From Akkermansia muciniphila (GTDB lineage: Bacteria; Pseudomonadota; Gammaproteobacteria; Burkholderiales; Burkholderiaceae_C), in assembly GCA_943331105.2 (NCBI GenBank), contig CALQKH020000015.1, positions 1-64,000 on the forward strand: a stretch of DNA of 64,000 bases. Direction: 5' to 3'. Position 1 is the stretch's first letter. Each line of letters opens with the position of its first letter. The position numbers and the translations under genes were made by a program. Positions 35,551 to 44,128 of the stretch are shown piece by piece. The notes beneath the pieces were generated by a model. That model searched no databases. It was not told the origin of the DNA and was given only the letters and a program-made list of their open reading frames with translations.

Positions 35551-36852
35551 ATGAATGACATGATGATCACAGGACTTTTGGTCCTGACCTTGTTTTTGAT
35601 TTTAGGCAGTGGGGTGTGGATTGGTCTCACGCTGTCTGGCGTGGCTTGGGTCGGCATGCAAATGTTCTCCGCCAGACCCGCCGGTGACGCCATGGCCATG
35701 ACCATCTGGGGTTCGGCCTCCAGTTGGACTTTGACGGCCTTGCCACTGTTCATCTGGATGGGCGAAATTCTGTTTCGCACGCGTCTCAGCCAAGACATGT
35801 TCAAGGGCCTGGCGCCCTGGATGCAGGCACTGCCCGGACGCTTGCTGCACACCAATGTGGTGGGCTGCGCCATCTTTGCGGCTGTTTCAGGGTCGAGTGC
35901 AGCCACTTGCGCCACGATCGGCAAAATGACCCTGCCTGAGCTGCAAAGACGCGGCTACCCCGAGAACATGGTCATCGGCACTTTGTCGGGTTCAGGCACG
36001 TTGGGCCTGCTCATCCCGCCATCCATCATCATGATCGTGTATGGCGTGGCGGCCGACGTGTCGATTGCCCAACTGTTCATTGCTGGGGTCTTGCCCGGCT
36101 TGCTGCTGGCCGGGTTATTTTCGGGCTACATCATTTTTTGGTCCTTGCGCCACCCAGACCAAATCCCACCCCGTGACGCCCCCATGAGTTTCATGCAAAA
36201 GCTGGAGGCCTCGAGCAGCCTGATCCCGGTCGTCTTGCTGATAGCGGCGGTTTTGGGCTCGATTTACACCGGTTTTGCCACGGCCACCGAAGCGGCCGCA
36301 GTGGGGGTGGTGGGATCTTTGGTTTTATCCACGCTTCAAGGCACCATGAGTTGGTCGGTGTTCAAACAGGCCTTGATGGGGGCCACGCGTCTTTACTGCA
36401 TGATCGCATTGATCTTGGCAGGGGCCGCATTTCTGACCTTGTCCATGGGCTACATAGGTCTGCCGCGCCACCTGGCCGAATGGATCGGTGGCTTGGGCCT
36501 CAGCCCTTTCGCCCTCATCATGGCCTTGATGGTGTTTTTCATCCTCTTGGGTTGCTTTTTGGACGGCATCTCGATGGTGGTGCTGACCATGGGCGTACTC
36601 ATGCCGACAGTCCAAAAAGCGGGCATTGATCCCATCTGGTTTGGCATCTTTGTGGTGTTTGTGGTCGAGATGGCCCAGATCACGCCACCAGTGGGCTTCA
36701 ACCTGTTTGTGCTGCAGGGCATGACGGGTAAGCAACTGCCCTACATCGCACGCGTGTCGATGCCCATGTTCTTCCTCATGGTGGGCGCGGTGTTGCTGAT
36801 TTACTTTGTGCCGGGCATCGTGACCTGGCTGCCCACCCAGATGAAACTCTGA
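35551..36852 (+). CDS. TRAP transporter large permease (DctM family)
   Basis: The 433-residue protein is a polytopic membrane protein with about 12 helices, including the family stretches FAAVSGSSAATCATIGKMTL and IVYGVAADVSIAQLF, and PPVGFNLFVLQG near the C-terminus. It carries the Na+-coupled uptake of the solute bound by DctP. It is six bases after dctQ. A hairpin terminator follows at 36882. Confidence 0.92.
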   Translation: MNDMMITGLLVLTLFLILGSGVWIGLTLSGVAWVGMQMFSARPAGDAMAMTIWGSASSWTLTALPLFIWMGEILFRTRLSQDMFKGLAPWMQALPGRLLHTNVVGCAIFAAVSGSSAATCATIGKMTLPELQRRGYPENMVIGTLSGSGTLGLLIPPSIIMIVYGVAADVSIAQLFIAGVLPGLLLAGLFSGYIIFWSLRHPDQIPPRDAPMSFMQKLEASSSLIPVVLLIAAVLGSIYTGFATATEAAAVGVVGSLVLSTLQGTMSWSVFKQALMGATRLYCMIALILAGAAFLTLSMGYIGLPRHLAEWIGGLGLSPFALIMALMVFFILLGCFLDGISMVVLTMGVLMPTVQKAGIDPIWFGIFVVFVVEMAQITPPVGFNLFVLQGMTGKQLPYIARVSMPMFFLMVGAVLLIYFVPGIVTWLPTQMKL

Positions 36853-36881
36853 GCGTCAAGGTCGGTTCATCCCCTATGATT

Positions 36882-36906
36882 CAACCCGTCCCCAAAGGAC
36901 GGGTTG
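36882..36906 (+). terminator. Hairpin terminator after TRAP operon
   Basis: CAACCCGTCC (36882-36891) and GGACGGGTTG (36897-36906) form a perfect 10-bp stem with a five-base loop. TTCATTTG follows, a weak thymidine tract. It separates dctM from rdgC. Confidence 0.75.
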
Positions 36907-36931
36907 TTCATTTGGGCAGTAAGGATTGTTT

Positions 36932-37870
36932 GTGTTCAAAAATGTGATGGTTTACCGCATCGGCGAGGGCTTTGCGCCCACTTTGGCCGATGTGCAGGCG
37001 GCACTCGCGCCGATGCAGTTTGTGGCATGTGGCGCCAGCCAAGACAAGTCGATTGGCTGGGTCCCGCCCCGGAGCGAAGCCCACGGGCCCTTGGTTGAAT
37101 CGGTCTCGGGCCAATGGATCATGAAACTCATGATCGAATCCAAAGCCGTACCCGGCAATGTGGTGCGGCGCAAAGCCGATGAGCGCATTGCCGAAATCGA
37201 GGCAGCCACAGGCCGCAAGCCTGGCAAAAAAGAAAAACGCGAGCTGATGGACGACGTGCTGCTGTCGCTGTTGCCGCAGGCCTTTGCCCGCGAATCGACC
37301 GTGCTGGTGTGGATGGACCTGGAAAACCGCCGACTGGTGCTGAGCGCAGGCAGTCAAGGCAAGGCCGACGAGGTCATGTCGGCGCTGATGAATGTGATGG
37401 GCGGCTTGTCGGTGTCGCTGATCCAGACCGAGACCTCTCCCCAAGCAGCCATGACGCAGTGGCTGCTGGCGCCCACATCCGACGAATGGCCAGCAGACCT
37501 CACGGTGGAGCGCGAAACCGTGCTCAAGTCCAGCGGAGAAGACGCAGCCAGTGTGCGCTTCACCCGCCACCACCTGGCCAATGACGATGTGCGCAAACAC
37601 GTACTAGAAGGTAAGCTGCCTACCCAACTGGCCCTCAGCTGGGACGGCCGCGTGGCCTTTGTGCTGACCGACACCCTGCAGCTGAAAAAAGTGCAGTACT
37701 TAGACGGTGTGATGGACGAGTCGGGCACCGACAAGAATGAAGACCGGTTTGACGCCGATGTGGCCCTGTCCACAGGCTTGCTGGGGCCGCTGATCGACAG
37801 CCTGATCGCCGCCCTGGGCGGCGAGATGCAACTGGGCGCAGCGGCTGCCGACGAAGATCCGCCGTTTTAA
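36932..37870 (+). CDS. rdgC: Recombination-associated protein RdgC
   Basis: The 312-residue protein matches RdgC throughout: MFKNVMVYRI at the start, GWVPPR, WIMKLMIESKAVPG and RKPGKKEKRELMDDVLLSLL. RdgC forms a ring around duplex DNA and inhibits RecA. GTG 36932 gives the family N-terminus and has AAGGA six bases upstream; a TTG at 36926 would add two residues. Codons at 37178-37339 recur in the damaged copy at 39883-40044. Confidence 0.93.
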   Translation: MFKNVMVYRIGEGFAPTLADVQAALAPMQFVACGASQDKSIGWVPPRSEAHGPLVESVSGQWIMKLMIESKAVPGNVVRRKADERIAEIEAATGRKPGKKEKRELMDDVLLSLLPQAFARESTVLVWMDLENRRLVLSAGSQGKADEVMSALMNVMGGLSVSLIQTETSPQAAMTQWLLAPTSDEWPADLTVERETVLKSSGEDAASVRFTRHHLANDDVRKHVLEGKLPTQLALSWDGRVAFVLTDTLQLKKVQYLDGVMDESGTDKNEDRFDADVALSTGLLGPLIDSLIAALGGEMQLGAAAADEDPPF

Positions 37871-37904
37871 CCGTCGGTAAAACTCCAGCGAAAGGACCCA
37901 CGCC

Positions 37905-38294
37905 ATGCTCACCGTGATCGCCATTTGCATCGGAGCTTGTGTGGGTGCGCTGTCGCGCTGGCAGCTGGGCCTGTGGCTCAACCCCAGCCCTGCAAGCAGC
38001 AGCCTCTTGCCCTGGGGCACGCTGGCGGCCAACTTGATCGGCGGCTACTTGGTGGGCGTGTGCGTCGGGGTGTTCCAGCAACTGCCCGAGCTGGACCCAG
38101 TCTGGCGACTGGCCTTGGTCACGGGATTTTTAGGGGCTCTGACCACCTTCTCCAGCTTTTCTGCCGAAGTCGTGGCCATGCTGCAGCAAGGCCGCTTTGC
38201 GCTGGCCGCAGGCACCGCATCACTTCACCTGTTGGGCTCTCTGGCCCTCACTGTGTTGGGTCTCAAAACCGTAGGTCTGCTCTGGGCGCGGTGA
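37905..38294 (+). CDS. crcB: Fluoride channel CrcB (Fluc), first copy
   Basis: The 129-residue protein has four membrane helices and the Fluc features GACVGALSRWQLGLW, WGTLAANLIGGYLVG (with the conserved Asn) and FLGALTTFSSFSAE (the TTFSTF-type motif). Homodimers form two fluoride-export pores. It is 35 bases after rdgC. A nearly identical second copy is at 40042-40434. Confidence 0.93.
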   Translation: MLTVIAICIGACVGALSRWQLGLWLNPSPASSSLLPWGTLAANLIGGYLVGVCVGVFQQLPELDPVWRLALVTGFLGALTTFSSFSAEVVAMLQQGRFALAAGTASLHLLGSLALTVLGLKTVGLLWAR

Positions 38295-38573
38295 TCCGGA
38301 AAACCTTCATTCGTGTGGAACCGGTTGAAGAGCTTTTAGCCTCTGCGCTTGAAATCTGAGATCCAAACTGACATCTGCTTGGGAAATGTGAGGCGGGTGA
38401 GCCGCGACCTTGCCAAACAGCCTCTTTCCAGAAGGCCTATTCATCTTGGTCTGAATCGAACGGGACACCTCGGGTGATAGCATATTTGCGGGTGCTGCAT
38501 GGATATTCATGCATCAGGTTGGGTGAAGGTCGGGCCGCCTCACCGCACGGCCTTGGCCGTTGGAGTCCTCCTG

Positions 38574-39827
38574 ATGAACCACCCATTCCTGCCCTGGATT
38601 GCTGCCGCCATTTTTGCCTTGGCTGTTCTGCACACTTTCAGCACCAAATACTTTGAACACCTGGCCCACAAGCATCCGCGCCATGCCGGCGTATGGCATC
38701 TCTTGGGCGAGGTCGAAGTGGTGTTTGGCCTGTGGGCCATGGTGCTGGCCATCGCCCTCTTCGCATTGGCGGGCAAGGCGCCCACCCTCGAATACCTCGA
38801 ATCTCGGAACTTCACTGAACCGCTCTTTGTATTTGCGATCATGGTGGTGGCAGGCACACGGTCCATCCTGCAGGTCTGCGGCCTGCTCGTGCAGCAAATC
38901 GCACGCCTGACGCCATGGCCCAAAGCGATGGTCAACTATTTTCTTTTGTTGTCGGTGGTGCCCTTGCTGGGCTCCTTGATCACCGAGCCTGCAGCCATGA
39001 CATTGGCCGCGCTGATGCTGCGTGACTCGGTGTTCTCTGCCAGGGTCAGCGAAAAACTGAAGTACGCCACTCTGGGCGTTCTGTTTGTCAACATCTCGAT
39101 TGGCGGGACGCTGACTCCCTTTGCCGCCCCGCCTGTGCTGATGGTTGCGGCCACCTGGCAGTGGGACTTGGCCTTCATGATCCAGACCTTCGGCTGGAAA
39201 GCGGCTGTGGCCGTGTTCGTCAATGCAACCATGGTGACACTGTTGGTGCGGCGTGAACTGTTGGGCTTGGGCGAGCCCACGGCTGCGCGCATGACAGTGC
39301 CGCCCATCGTAGTGGCCGTTCATTTGGCCTTTCTCCTGGGCATTGTTCTTTTTGCCCACCATCCGGTGGTATTCATGGGTCTGCTTTTGTTCTTCATAGG
39401 CTACGCAACGGCCTATGCCGCACACCAGGACCGTTTGATTCTTCGCGAGGCTTTGTTGGTGGCATTCTTCCTCGGCGGCCTGGTGGTTCTGGGTGGGCAG
39501 CAGTCGTGGTGGCTTCAGCCTCTGCTGATGGGCCTCAGCGCTGATGCCGTTTTTTACGGAGCCACCGCATTGACGGCCATCACCGACAATGCCGCGCTGA
39601 CCTACCTGGCCTCGCTGGTACCAGGCTTGAGCGACGAATTCAAGGTGGCCATCGTCGCCGGGGCGGTGACCGGTGGAGGCCTGACCGTGATTGCCAATGC
39701 ACCCAATCCGGCAGGCGTGGCCATCCTCAAGGGCAAGTTTGAAGAAGGGGTCGTCAATGCGGGCAAATTGTTACTGGCGGCCCTGCCACCAACTGTTGTC
39801 GCTGCGATGGCGTTCCGGATTCTCTGA
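38574..39827 (+). CDS. Putative Na+/H+ antiporter (ion transporter superfamily)
   Basis: The 417-residue protein has about 11 membrane helices and the pattern of the putative Na+/H+ antiporter family (related to NhaD/ArsB), including LLGSLITEPAAMTLAALML, GGTLTPFAAPPVLMVAATW and a late ITDNAALTYLASL. ATG 38574 is chosen because GGAG lies nine bases upstream; the frame is open to 38499. It sits between the two crcB copies, so it may take part in fluoride or sodium tolerance, although that is inference from position. The ion is not determined by sequence. Confidence 0.8.
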   Translation: MNHPFLPWIAAAIFALAVLHTFSTKYFEHLAHKHPRHAGVWHLLGEVEVVFGLWAMVLAIALFALAGKAPTLEYLESRNFTEPLFVFAIMVVAGTRSILQVCGLLVQQIARLTPWPKAMVNYFLLLSVVPLLGSLITEPAAMTLAALMLRDSVFSARVSEKLKYATLGVLFVNISIGGTLTPFAAPPVLMVAATWQWDLAFMIQTFGWKAAVAVFVNATMVTLLVRRELLGLGEPTAARMTVPPIVVAVHLAFLLGIVLFAHHPVVFMGLLLFFIGYATAYAAHQDRLILREALLVAFFLGGLVVLGGQQSWWLQPLLMGLSADAVFYGATALTAITDNAALTYLASLVPGLSDEFKVAIVAGAVTGGGLTVIANAPNPAGVAILKGKFEEGVVNAGKLLLAALPPTVVAAMAFRIL

Positions 39828-39882
39828 GACAAATTTTTGGCACTCTGGTGGTGGCTGTTGTCGTGCAGGCCACTGGCGTGAT

Positions 39883-40044
39883 GACGAACGCATCGCCGAG
39901 ATCGAAGCAGCCACGGGCCGCAAGCCTGGTAAAAAAGAAAAACGCGAGCTGATGGAAGACGTGCTGCTGTCGCTGTTGCCGCAGGCCTTTGCCCGCCAAT
40001 CGACCGTGCTGGTGTGGATGGACCTGGAAAACCGCCGCTTGGTG
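39883..40044 (+). pseudogene. Duplicated internal fragment of rdgC
   Basis: The 162 bases encode DERIAEIEAATGRKPGKKEK and onward to LENRRLVL, equivalent to rdgC codons at 37178-37339, with nearly all amino acids retained and mostly silent base changes. It lacks the rest of RdgC and runs in frame into the second crcB at 40042-40044 through GTGCTCACC. The junction shares TGCT with the start of crcB (ATGCTC), consistent with a small deletion through microhomology after a tandem duplication. Confidence 0.85.
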
Positions 40045-40434
40045 CTCACCGTGATCGCCATTTGCATCGGAGCTTGTGTGGGTGCCTTGTCGCGCTGGCA
40101 ACTGGGCCTGTGGCTCAACCCCAGCCCCGCCAGCGGCAGCCTCTTGCCCTGGGGCACCTTAGCGGCCAACCTGATCGGTGGCTACTTGGTGGGCGTGTGC
40201 GTCGGGGTGTTCCAGCAACTGCCCGAGCTGGACCCAGTCTGGCGACTGGCCTTGGTCACGGGATTTTTAGGCGCACTGACCACCTTTTCCAGCTTTTCAG
40301 CAGAAGTGGTCGCCATGCTCCAGCAAGGCCGCTTTGCACTGGCAGCAGGCACAGCGTCATTGCACCTTTTGGGTTCGCTGGGCCTGACACTGCTGGGGCT
40401 CAAAACAGTGGGCTTGTTCTGGGCGCGCCATTGA
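40042..40434 (+). CDS. crcB: Fluoride channel CrcB (Fluc), second copy
   Basis: The 130-residue channel differs from the copy at 37905 at only about four positions (for example SAS to SGS and LLWAR to LFWARH), and most base differences are silent. The ATG start of the first copy is lost; GTG 40042, in the same place, would restore the same N-terminus. Alternatively, translation from an upstream in-frame ATG (39952 or 40018) gives an RdgC-CrcB fusion. No good ribosome binding site precedes 40042, so the start is uncertain. Four helices and the TTFSSFSAE motif are intact, so it is probably functional if translated. It ends close to the convergent monooxygenase gene. Confidence 0.75.
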   Translation: MLTVIAICIGACVGALSRWQLGLWLNPSPASGSLLPWGTLAANLIGGYLVGVCVGVFQQLPELDPVWRLALVTGFLGALTTFSSFSAEVVAMLQQGRFALAAGTASLHLLGSLGLTLLGLKTVGLFWARH

Positions 40435-40448
40435 GCGACTGAGGCCTT

Positions 40449-42095
40449 TCAGAACCCCAACGCCTGTCGCAAGACCTGCAAGGCCTGCCGATCGTCCGGC
40501 CCTCGCCAAGCAACCACTTGGTCCGGGCGAATCAACACCCAAGGCGCCTCGTACAAAGCCAGCAACTCTGGGGCGCTGTGGTGGACCCGCTTCAAGTCAA
40601 TGCCCAAACTCGAGGCCGCAGTCTCAAAAGCCGTGCTGCTCGCACTGGTGGGCCCCAAATGCAGCAAAGTCCACTCGGTGTGAAACGTGTCATAGAGCGA
40701 GCGGCCATCGGCCAACCAAGCGTGCGGTGGCCGCCCCCCTGGGCAGGCACTGGGCTGGTAGCTGTTGGCGGCATCGGGCGGCGGCACGCTGCCATCGGTC
40801 ACCACAATCGGCGAGGCGTCATAACGACCGCCAAACGTGACTCCGGGAATATTGAACTCCAGGCGCACATGCGCGTTCAGATGTTCTGACGCCATTTGAC
40901 GCCTGAGATCGCCCCGCTCTGACGCCTCTTCCAATTCAGGGGTGGCTGCAAACAATCCCACCGAGTCGGCAAACTGGCGTGCATAAGCGGTGTTGCGGTG
41001 CGCCAAGGGCATGCGCTCCTGGGCATAACTGTCCAGCAAGCGCGCAGGCGCCATGCCCCGAACCACGCTGGCCAGCTTCCAACCCAAGTTGACCGCATCC
41101 TCCACGGCCGTGTTGTAGCCCAGGCCGCCGGTGGGCGTGAACAGGTGCGCGGCGTCGCCCCCAATGAACACGCGCCCTTGCTGAAACGATTCGGCCACCA
41201 AAGCATGCCCGGCCATCCAGGTGCCGATCGACAGCACCTCAATCGGCACATCGCAGCCCATGGCTTGGTTGAAGATGCGCTGTGCATCCTCGGCGGTCCA
41301 GACGTCGGCATCTTCGTCCTCATGCACCGCCGCATGGAAAGCAAATTCACCTGCACCATCTACTGTGGCCATGAAGGCGCGGCGCTGCGCGTTCACCGTG
41401 ACATACATCCAGGCTTTGCTGTGTTCAAACAGTGGGGCAAAGCCCGGGGCGCGCAAATAAACGGCAAACATCTTGCCCCCCATGAACCCGCGTTTGGCCC
41501 CGGTGCTGCCACCCCAAGCAATACCCAATTGGTGACGAACCGGGCTGCGCGCACCATCGGCCCCCACCAAATAGCGGGCACGCACCTGGACGGTTGCACC
41601 CCCATCGACCGGACTGATCCAAGCATCGACACCGGCCTCATCTTGTACAAAGTGGGTGAGCGTCCAGCCGTAGCGCAAATCGTTCGCGGTGCAAGCTTGG
41701 GCATGTCGAAGCAAGGTTTTTTCGACAAATTTTTGCGACACCCGGTGCGGCAATTCGGCGGCACTCCACGAGCCCTGCATCGTCTTGATGGCCTGTGTCG
41801 CTTGCGCAGCTGTAGGCAACTGCAGACGAGCCAGTTCATGGCCCGTGAAACGGGTGAAGTAAGCGATGTCAGTGGGGTGGTCAACAGGCAGGCCCTGCGA
41901 CCTGATTTCGGCTGCAAAACCCAAACGCCTGAAGTGCTCCATGGTGCGCGCCTGGGTGGCGTTGGCTTGGGGGTTGAAAGCCGTGCCCGCTTTGGGGTCG
42001 ACCAACAACGTCCGAACGCCACGTCGGCCTAATTCAATCGCCAGCATCAAGCCAAAAGGCCCACCCCCTGCAATCAGGACATCGACCGTCAGCAT
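40449..42095 (-). CDS. FAD-dependent aromatic-type monooxygenase
   Basis: The 548-residue flavoprotein has an N-terminal FAD Rossmann site VLIAGGGPFGLMLAIELGRR, the DG motif YLVGADGARSPVRHQLGI near residue 180, and a second FAD motif FIGGDAAHLFTPTGGLGYN near residue 310, placing it with the PheA/TfdB/MhpA class of NAD(P)H-dependent hydroxylases. It is four bases downstream of the 42099 gene and is the last gene of the aor operon. Substrate unknown; a C-terminal thioredoxin-like domain is likely, as in the class. Confidence 0.8.
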   Translation of the reverse strand: MLTVDVLIAGGGPFGLMLAIELGRRGVRTLLVDPKAGTAFNPQANATQARTMEHFRRLGFAAEIRSQGLPVDHPTDIAYFTRFTGHELARLQLPTAAQATQAIKTMQGSWSAAELPHRVSQKFVEKTLLRHAQACTANDLRYGWTLTHFVQDEAGVDAWISPVDGGATVQVRARYLVGADGARSPVRHQLGIAWGGSTGAKRGFMGGKMFAVYLRAPGFAPLFEHSKAWMYVTVNAQRRAFMATVDGAGEFAFHAAVHEDEDADVWTAEDAQRIFNQAMGCDVPIEVLSIGTWMAGHALVAESFQQGRVFIGGDAAHLFTPTGGLGYNTAVEDAVNLGWKLASVVRGMAPARLLDSYAQERMPLAHRNTAYARQFADSVGLFAATPELEEASERGDLRRQMASEHLNAHVRLEFNIPGVTFGGRYDASPIVVTDGSVPPPDAANSYQPSACPGGRPPHAWLADGRSLYDTFHTEWTLLHLGPTSASSTAFETAASSLGIDLKRVHHSAPELLALYEAPWVLIRPDQVVAWRGPDDRQALQVLRQALGF

Positions 42096-42098
42096 GGC

Positions 42099-42398
42099 TC
42101 AACCACCACCGCGCTGCATGCACAGATCAAAAGGTCGCATGAAGGCGTAACGCTCGCCGGCATTCACGCCCTGAAAATCAAAATTCACCCGCAGCACCGG
42201 CATACGCATGAGCGCAATCACGCGCGGCGGCATGACTTGCCATTGCACATTCAATTGACCTTGTCCGATGATGGCCACCATGGTGTGGCCTGAGCGCTGC
42301 CAAACGCATTGGCCCATGGCAACTGGCAACCACCCCAGCCACTCCGCCTCGGTGCATCCCATGTCGCGCTGAAATTGCTCGGCGTAACTCGATTGCAT
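42099..42398 (-). CDS. Small hypothetical protein in aor operon
   Basis: The 99-residue protein is soluble and reads MQSSYAEQFQRDMGC at the start, then VAIIGQGQLNVQWQVMPPRVIALMRMPVLRVNF and LCMQRGGG at the end. The fold is unknown to me. ATG 42398 starts nine bases after the MoaD-like stop; a TTG at 42410 would overlap that stop and is an alternative. A protein in this place of the Aromatoleum aor operon is called AorE, but whether it is homologous I cannot check. The Gly-rich C-terminus is notable. Confidence 0.55.
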   Translation of the reverse strand: MQSSYAEQFQRDMGCTEAEWLGWLPVAMGQCVWQRSGHTMVAIIGQGQLNVQWQVMPPRVIALMRMPVLRVNFDFQGVNAGERYAFMRPFDLCMQRGGG

Positions 42399-42406
42399 GA
42401 GCCGAG

Positions 42407-42661
42407 TCAACCACCGGCCACGGGCGGCCAGATGGCCAGCACATCGCCTTCGATCAAAGTGGTGGTGCCGCGGTCTTCGGCCTTGATGTATTTGCCATTC
42501 ACCAGCACCAAATGCACGAGCTTGGGCGGTATGCCATAGGGCTCAATGATTTGGCTGATGCTGGTGTCAGTCCCAACATCCAAGCTCACTTGGTTGCTGC
42601 GACGGGCCTCGGCGGGCAAAAAGTCAGTGAGCGTGGCAAACAGTTTGAATGTGATGTTCAT
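42407..42661 (-). CDS. MoaD/ThiS-family ubiquitin-like protein
   Basis: The 84-residue protein has the beta-grasp pattern (MNITFKLFATLTDFLP, then VNGKYIKAEDRGTTTLIEGD) and ends in Gly-Gly (PPVAGG), the thiocarboxylate-forming tail of MoaD. It could supply sulfur for tungstopterin synthesis or act specifically for the aldehyde oxidoreductase. The position between the FAD subunit and the 42099 gene matches AorD in the described Aromatoleum operon. It follows the FAD subunit gene by 15 bases. Confidence 0.85.
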   Translation of the reverse strand: MNITFKLFATLTDFLPAEARRSNQVSLDVGTDTSISQIIEPYGIPPKLVHLVLVNGKYIKAEDRGTTTLIEGDVLAIWPPVAGG

Positions 42662-42676
42662 GCGCAGATTGTCACC

Positions 42677-44017
42677 TCATCGGCGACGCGCATCGGCTGC
42701 ACCACTCCAACGCCCCTGGCCCTGAGCACAGTCCAGATATGCATCCATCAGTTTGGTCGGGTCGTGCATCAAGCGGTCTTTCCAGTCACCCAAATGGACC
42801 TGGCCTTCGACCAAGCCGCGCATCACACCCACATGCTCTGTCCAGCCCACACTGTTGCAGCCCACCATGACATCGTCCTTGAACTGGAGGCTCAGGTGGC
42901 GCCCAGCGGCTTTGTCGGTCAACACGGCCGACTGACCGCCTGCCACGCCTTCCCAATTGCCAAAACTGGTCGAGATCAAACCCAGGGTGTCGAGTACGTT
43001 GATTTGTGTGACGCCTTTGAGCTCGGTCTTTTGACCCAGCATGTTGAGCGCCGCCACTCGGGCCTGCTCGGCGGCGTTGGGCTGGATGGCACTCACAATT
43101 GTTTTGCCACTGACCATGTCAAAAGCTTCAGCACAGTCGCCTGCGGCATAAATGCCGGGCACATTGGTTTGCAGGTGCTGGTCGGTCAACACGCCTTGCA
43201 GGCAGGTGATGCCGCTATCCTTCAAAAACCCAATCGCCGGGCGCACGCCCGTGGCGCTGATGACCAGATCCGCCTCAACGGTTTGGCCGTTGGACAAACG
43301 CACCTGCAGCGCACCGCCCGCATCGCCAGAGGCCAGGCCCACCGCTGAAGCCAGCTTGCCGAGCAAGCCTTTTTCAGCGCCCTGACTGATGCCCTCGACT
43401 TTGGTACCGGTGAACACCTGCACGCCTTTGGCTTCGCACCAGTCTCGGATCATGCCGCCAGCCACTGGGCCCATCATGCGGGGCACCATGCGGTCGCCCA
43501 TCTCCACCACGCTGAGCTTGACGCCGCGCGCCGCCAGCGCTTCCATGATGATGCAGCCAATGAAGCCTGCGCCCATTTGCAGCACACGGGCACCGGGCTT
43601 GGCCAGCGCCTGGATGGCACGGGCGTCTTCCAGCGTCCAGCACGGGTGCACGCCGGGCAGATCCATGCCCGCAATCGGTGGGCGCACCGGGTGCGAGCCG
43701 GTGGCGATCAAGAGCTTGTCAAATGCCAGCGACTGGCCGTTGTCCAGGTGCACGGTTTTGCCCGCAGCGTCGACGCGTGCGACTTTGGCCTTGACCTGGG
43801 TAATGCACAACTCATCAAAGTGCGAAGCACTCTTACGCAAGTAAGTGCCACTCTCGTCGATGTTGCCAATCAACAGGTAAGGGATGGCCATGCGTGAATA
43901 CGGCGCATCGGGCTCGTCACCGACCAAGGTGATGGTATCGTTGGGGGTATGTTTGCGCAGGGTCTCAGCGGCAATCACACCGGCAGGGCCTGCGCCCAAG
44001 ATGACGTGGTGGGTCAT
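42677..44017 (-). CDS. FAD-dependent NAD(P)-linked oxidoreductase subunit of AOR complex
   Basis: The 446-residue flavoprotein has an FAD site VILGAGPAGVIAAETL at the start and a second dinucleotide site QMGAGFIGCIIMEALAARG (about residues 150-168), with AAGDCAEA near 300. The family of NADH-type disulfide-like reductases includes AorC, which passes electrons between NAD and the ferredoxin subunit. It lies in the aor operon after the tungsten subunit, separated by a 111-bp gap with repeats. Confidence 0.8.
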   Translation of the reverse strand: MTHHVILGAGPAGVIAAETLRKHTPNDTITLVGDEPDAPYSRMAIPYLLIGNIDESGTYLRKSASHFDELCITQVKAKVARVDAAGKTVHLDNGQSLAFDKLLIATGSHPVRPPIAGMDLPGVHPCWTLEDARAIQALAKPGARVLQMGAGFIGCIIMEALAARGVKLSVVEMGDRMVPRMMGPVAGGMIRDWCEAKGVQVFTGTKVEGISQGAEKGLLGKLASAVGLASGDAGGALQVRLSNGQTVEADLVISATGVRPAIGFLKDSGITCLQGVLTDQHLQTNVPGIYAAGDCAEAFDMVSGKTIVSAIQPNAAEQARVAALNMLGQKTELKGVTQINVLDTLGLISTSFGNWEGVAGGQSAVLTDKAAGRHLSLQFKDDVMVGCNSVGWTEHVGVMRGLVEGQVHLGDWKDRLMHDPTKLMDAYLDCAQGQGRWSGAADARRR

Positions 44018-44040
44018 GAATCGGACTCCAGAAACAGGTA

Positions 44041-44056
44041 GCGGCCCGCAGGCCGC
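44041..44056 (-). repeat. GC-rich hairpin in aor intergenic gap
   Basis: GCGGCC at 44041-44046 and GGCCGC at 44051-44056 form a perfect 6-bp stem over CGCA. It lies with the REP-like palindrome at 44064-44121 between the tungsten-subunit gene and the FAD-subunit gene, where it may reduce or stabilise transcription of the downstream genes. Confidence 0.5.
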
Positions 44057-44063
44057 TTGGATT

Positions 44064-44121
44064 CCTGTAGAAGCGCACCCCTACGGCGAAGGCTTCACGA
44101 GCAGGGGCTCGCTCCTACAGG
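44064..44121. repeat. REP-like palindromic element between aor genes
   Basis: The ends CCTGTAGAAGCG (44064-44075) and CGCTCCTACAGG (44110-44121) are inverted and nearly complementary. The centre contains AAGGCTTCACGAGCAGGGGCT. The design resembles the CCTGTAGGAGCG repetitive extragenic palindromes known from Pseudomonas and some betaproteobacteria. It occupies the 111-bp gap inside the operon. Only one copy was noticed in this window. Confidence 0.6.
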
Positions 44122-44128
44122 GGCAAAC

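Noticed and set aside
38295..38573. Fluoride riboswitch upstream of the antiporter gene
   Set aside because: The sequence has no matching GGxGATGG and CTGATGxxTCC pairing arrangement. A covariance search would be needed to reopen this.
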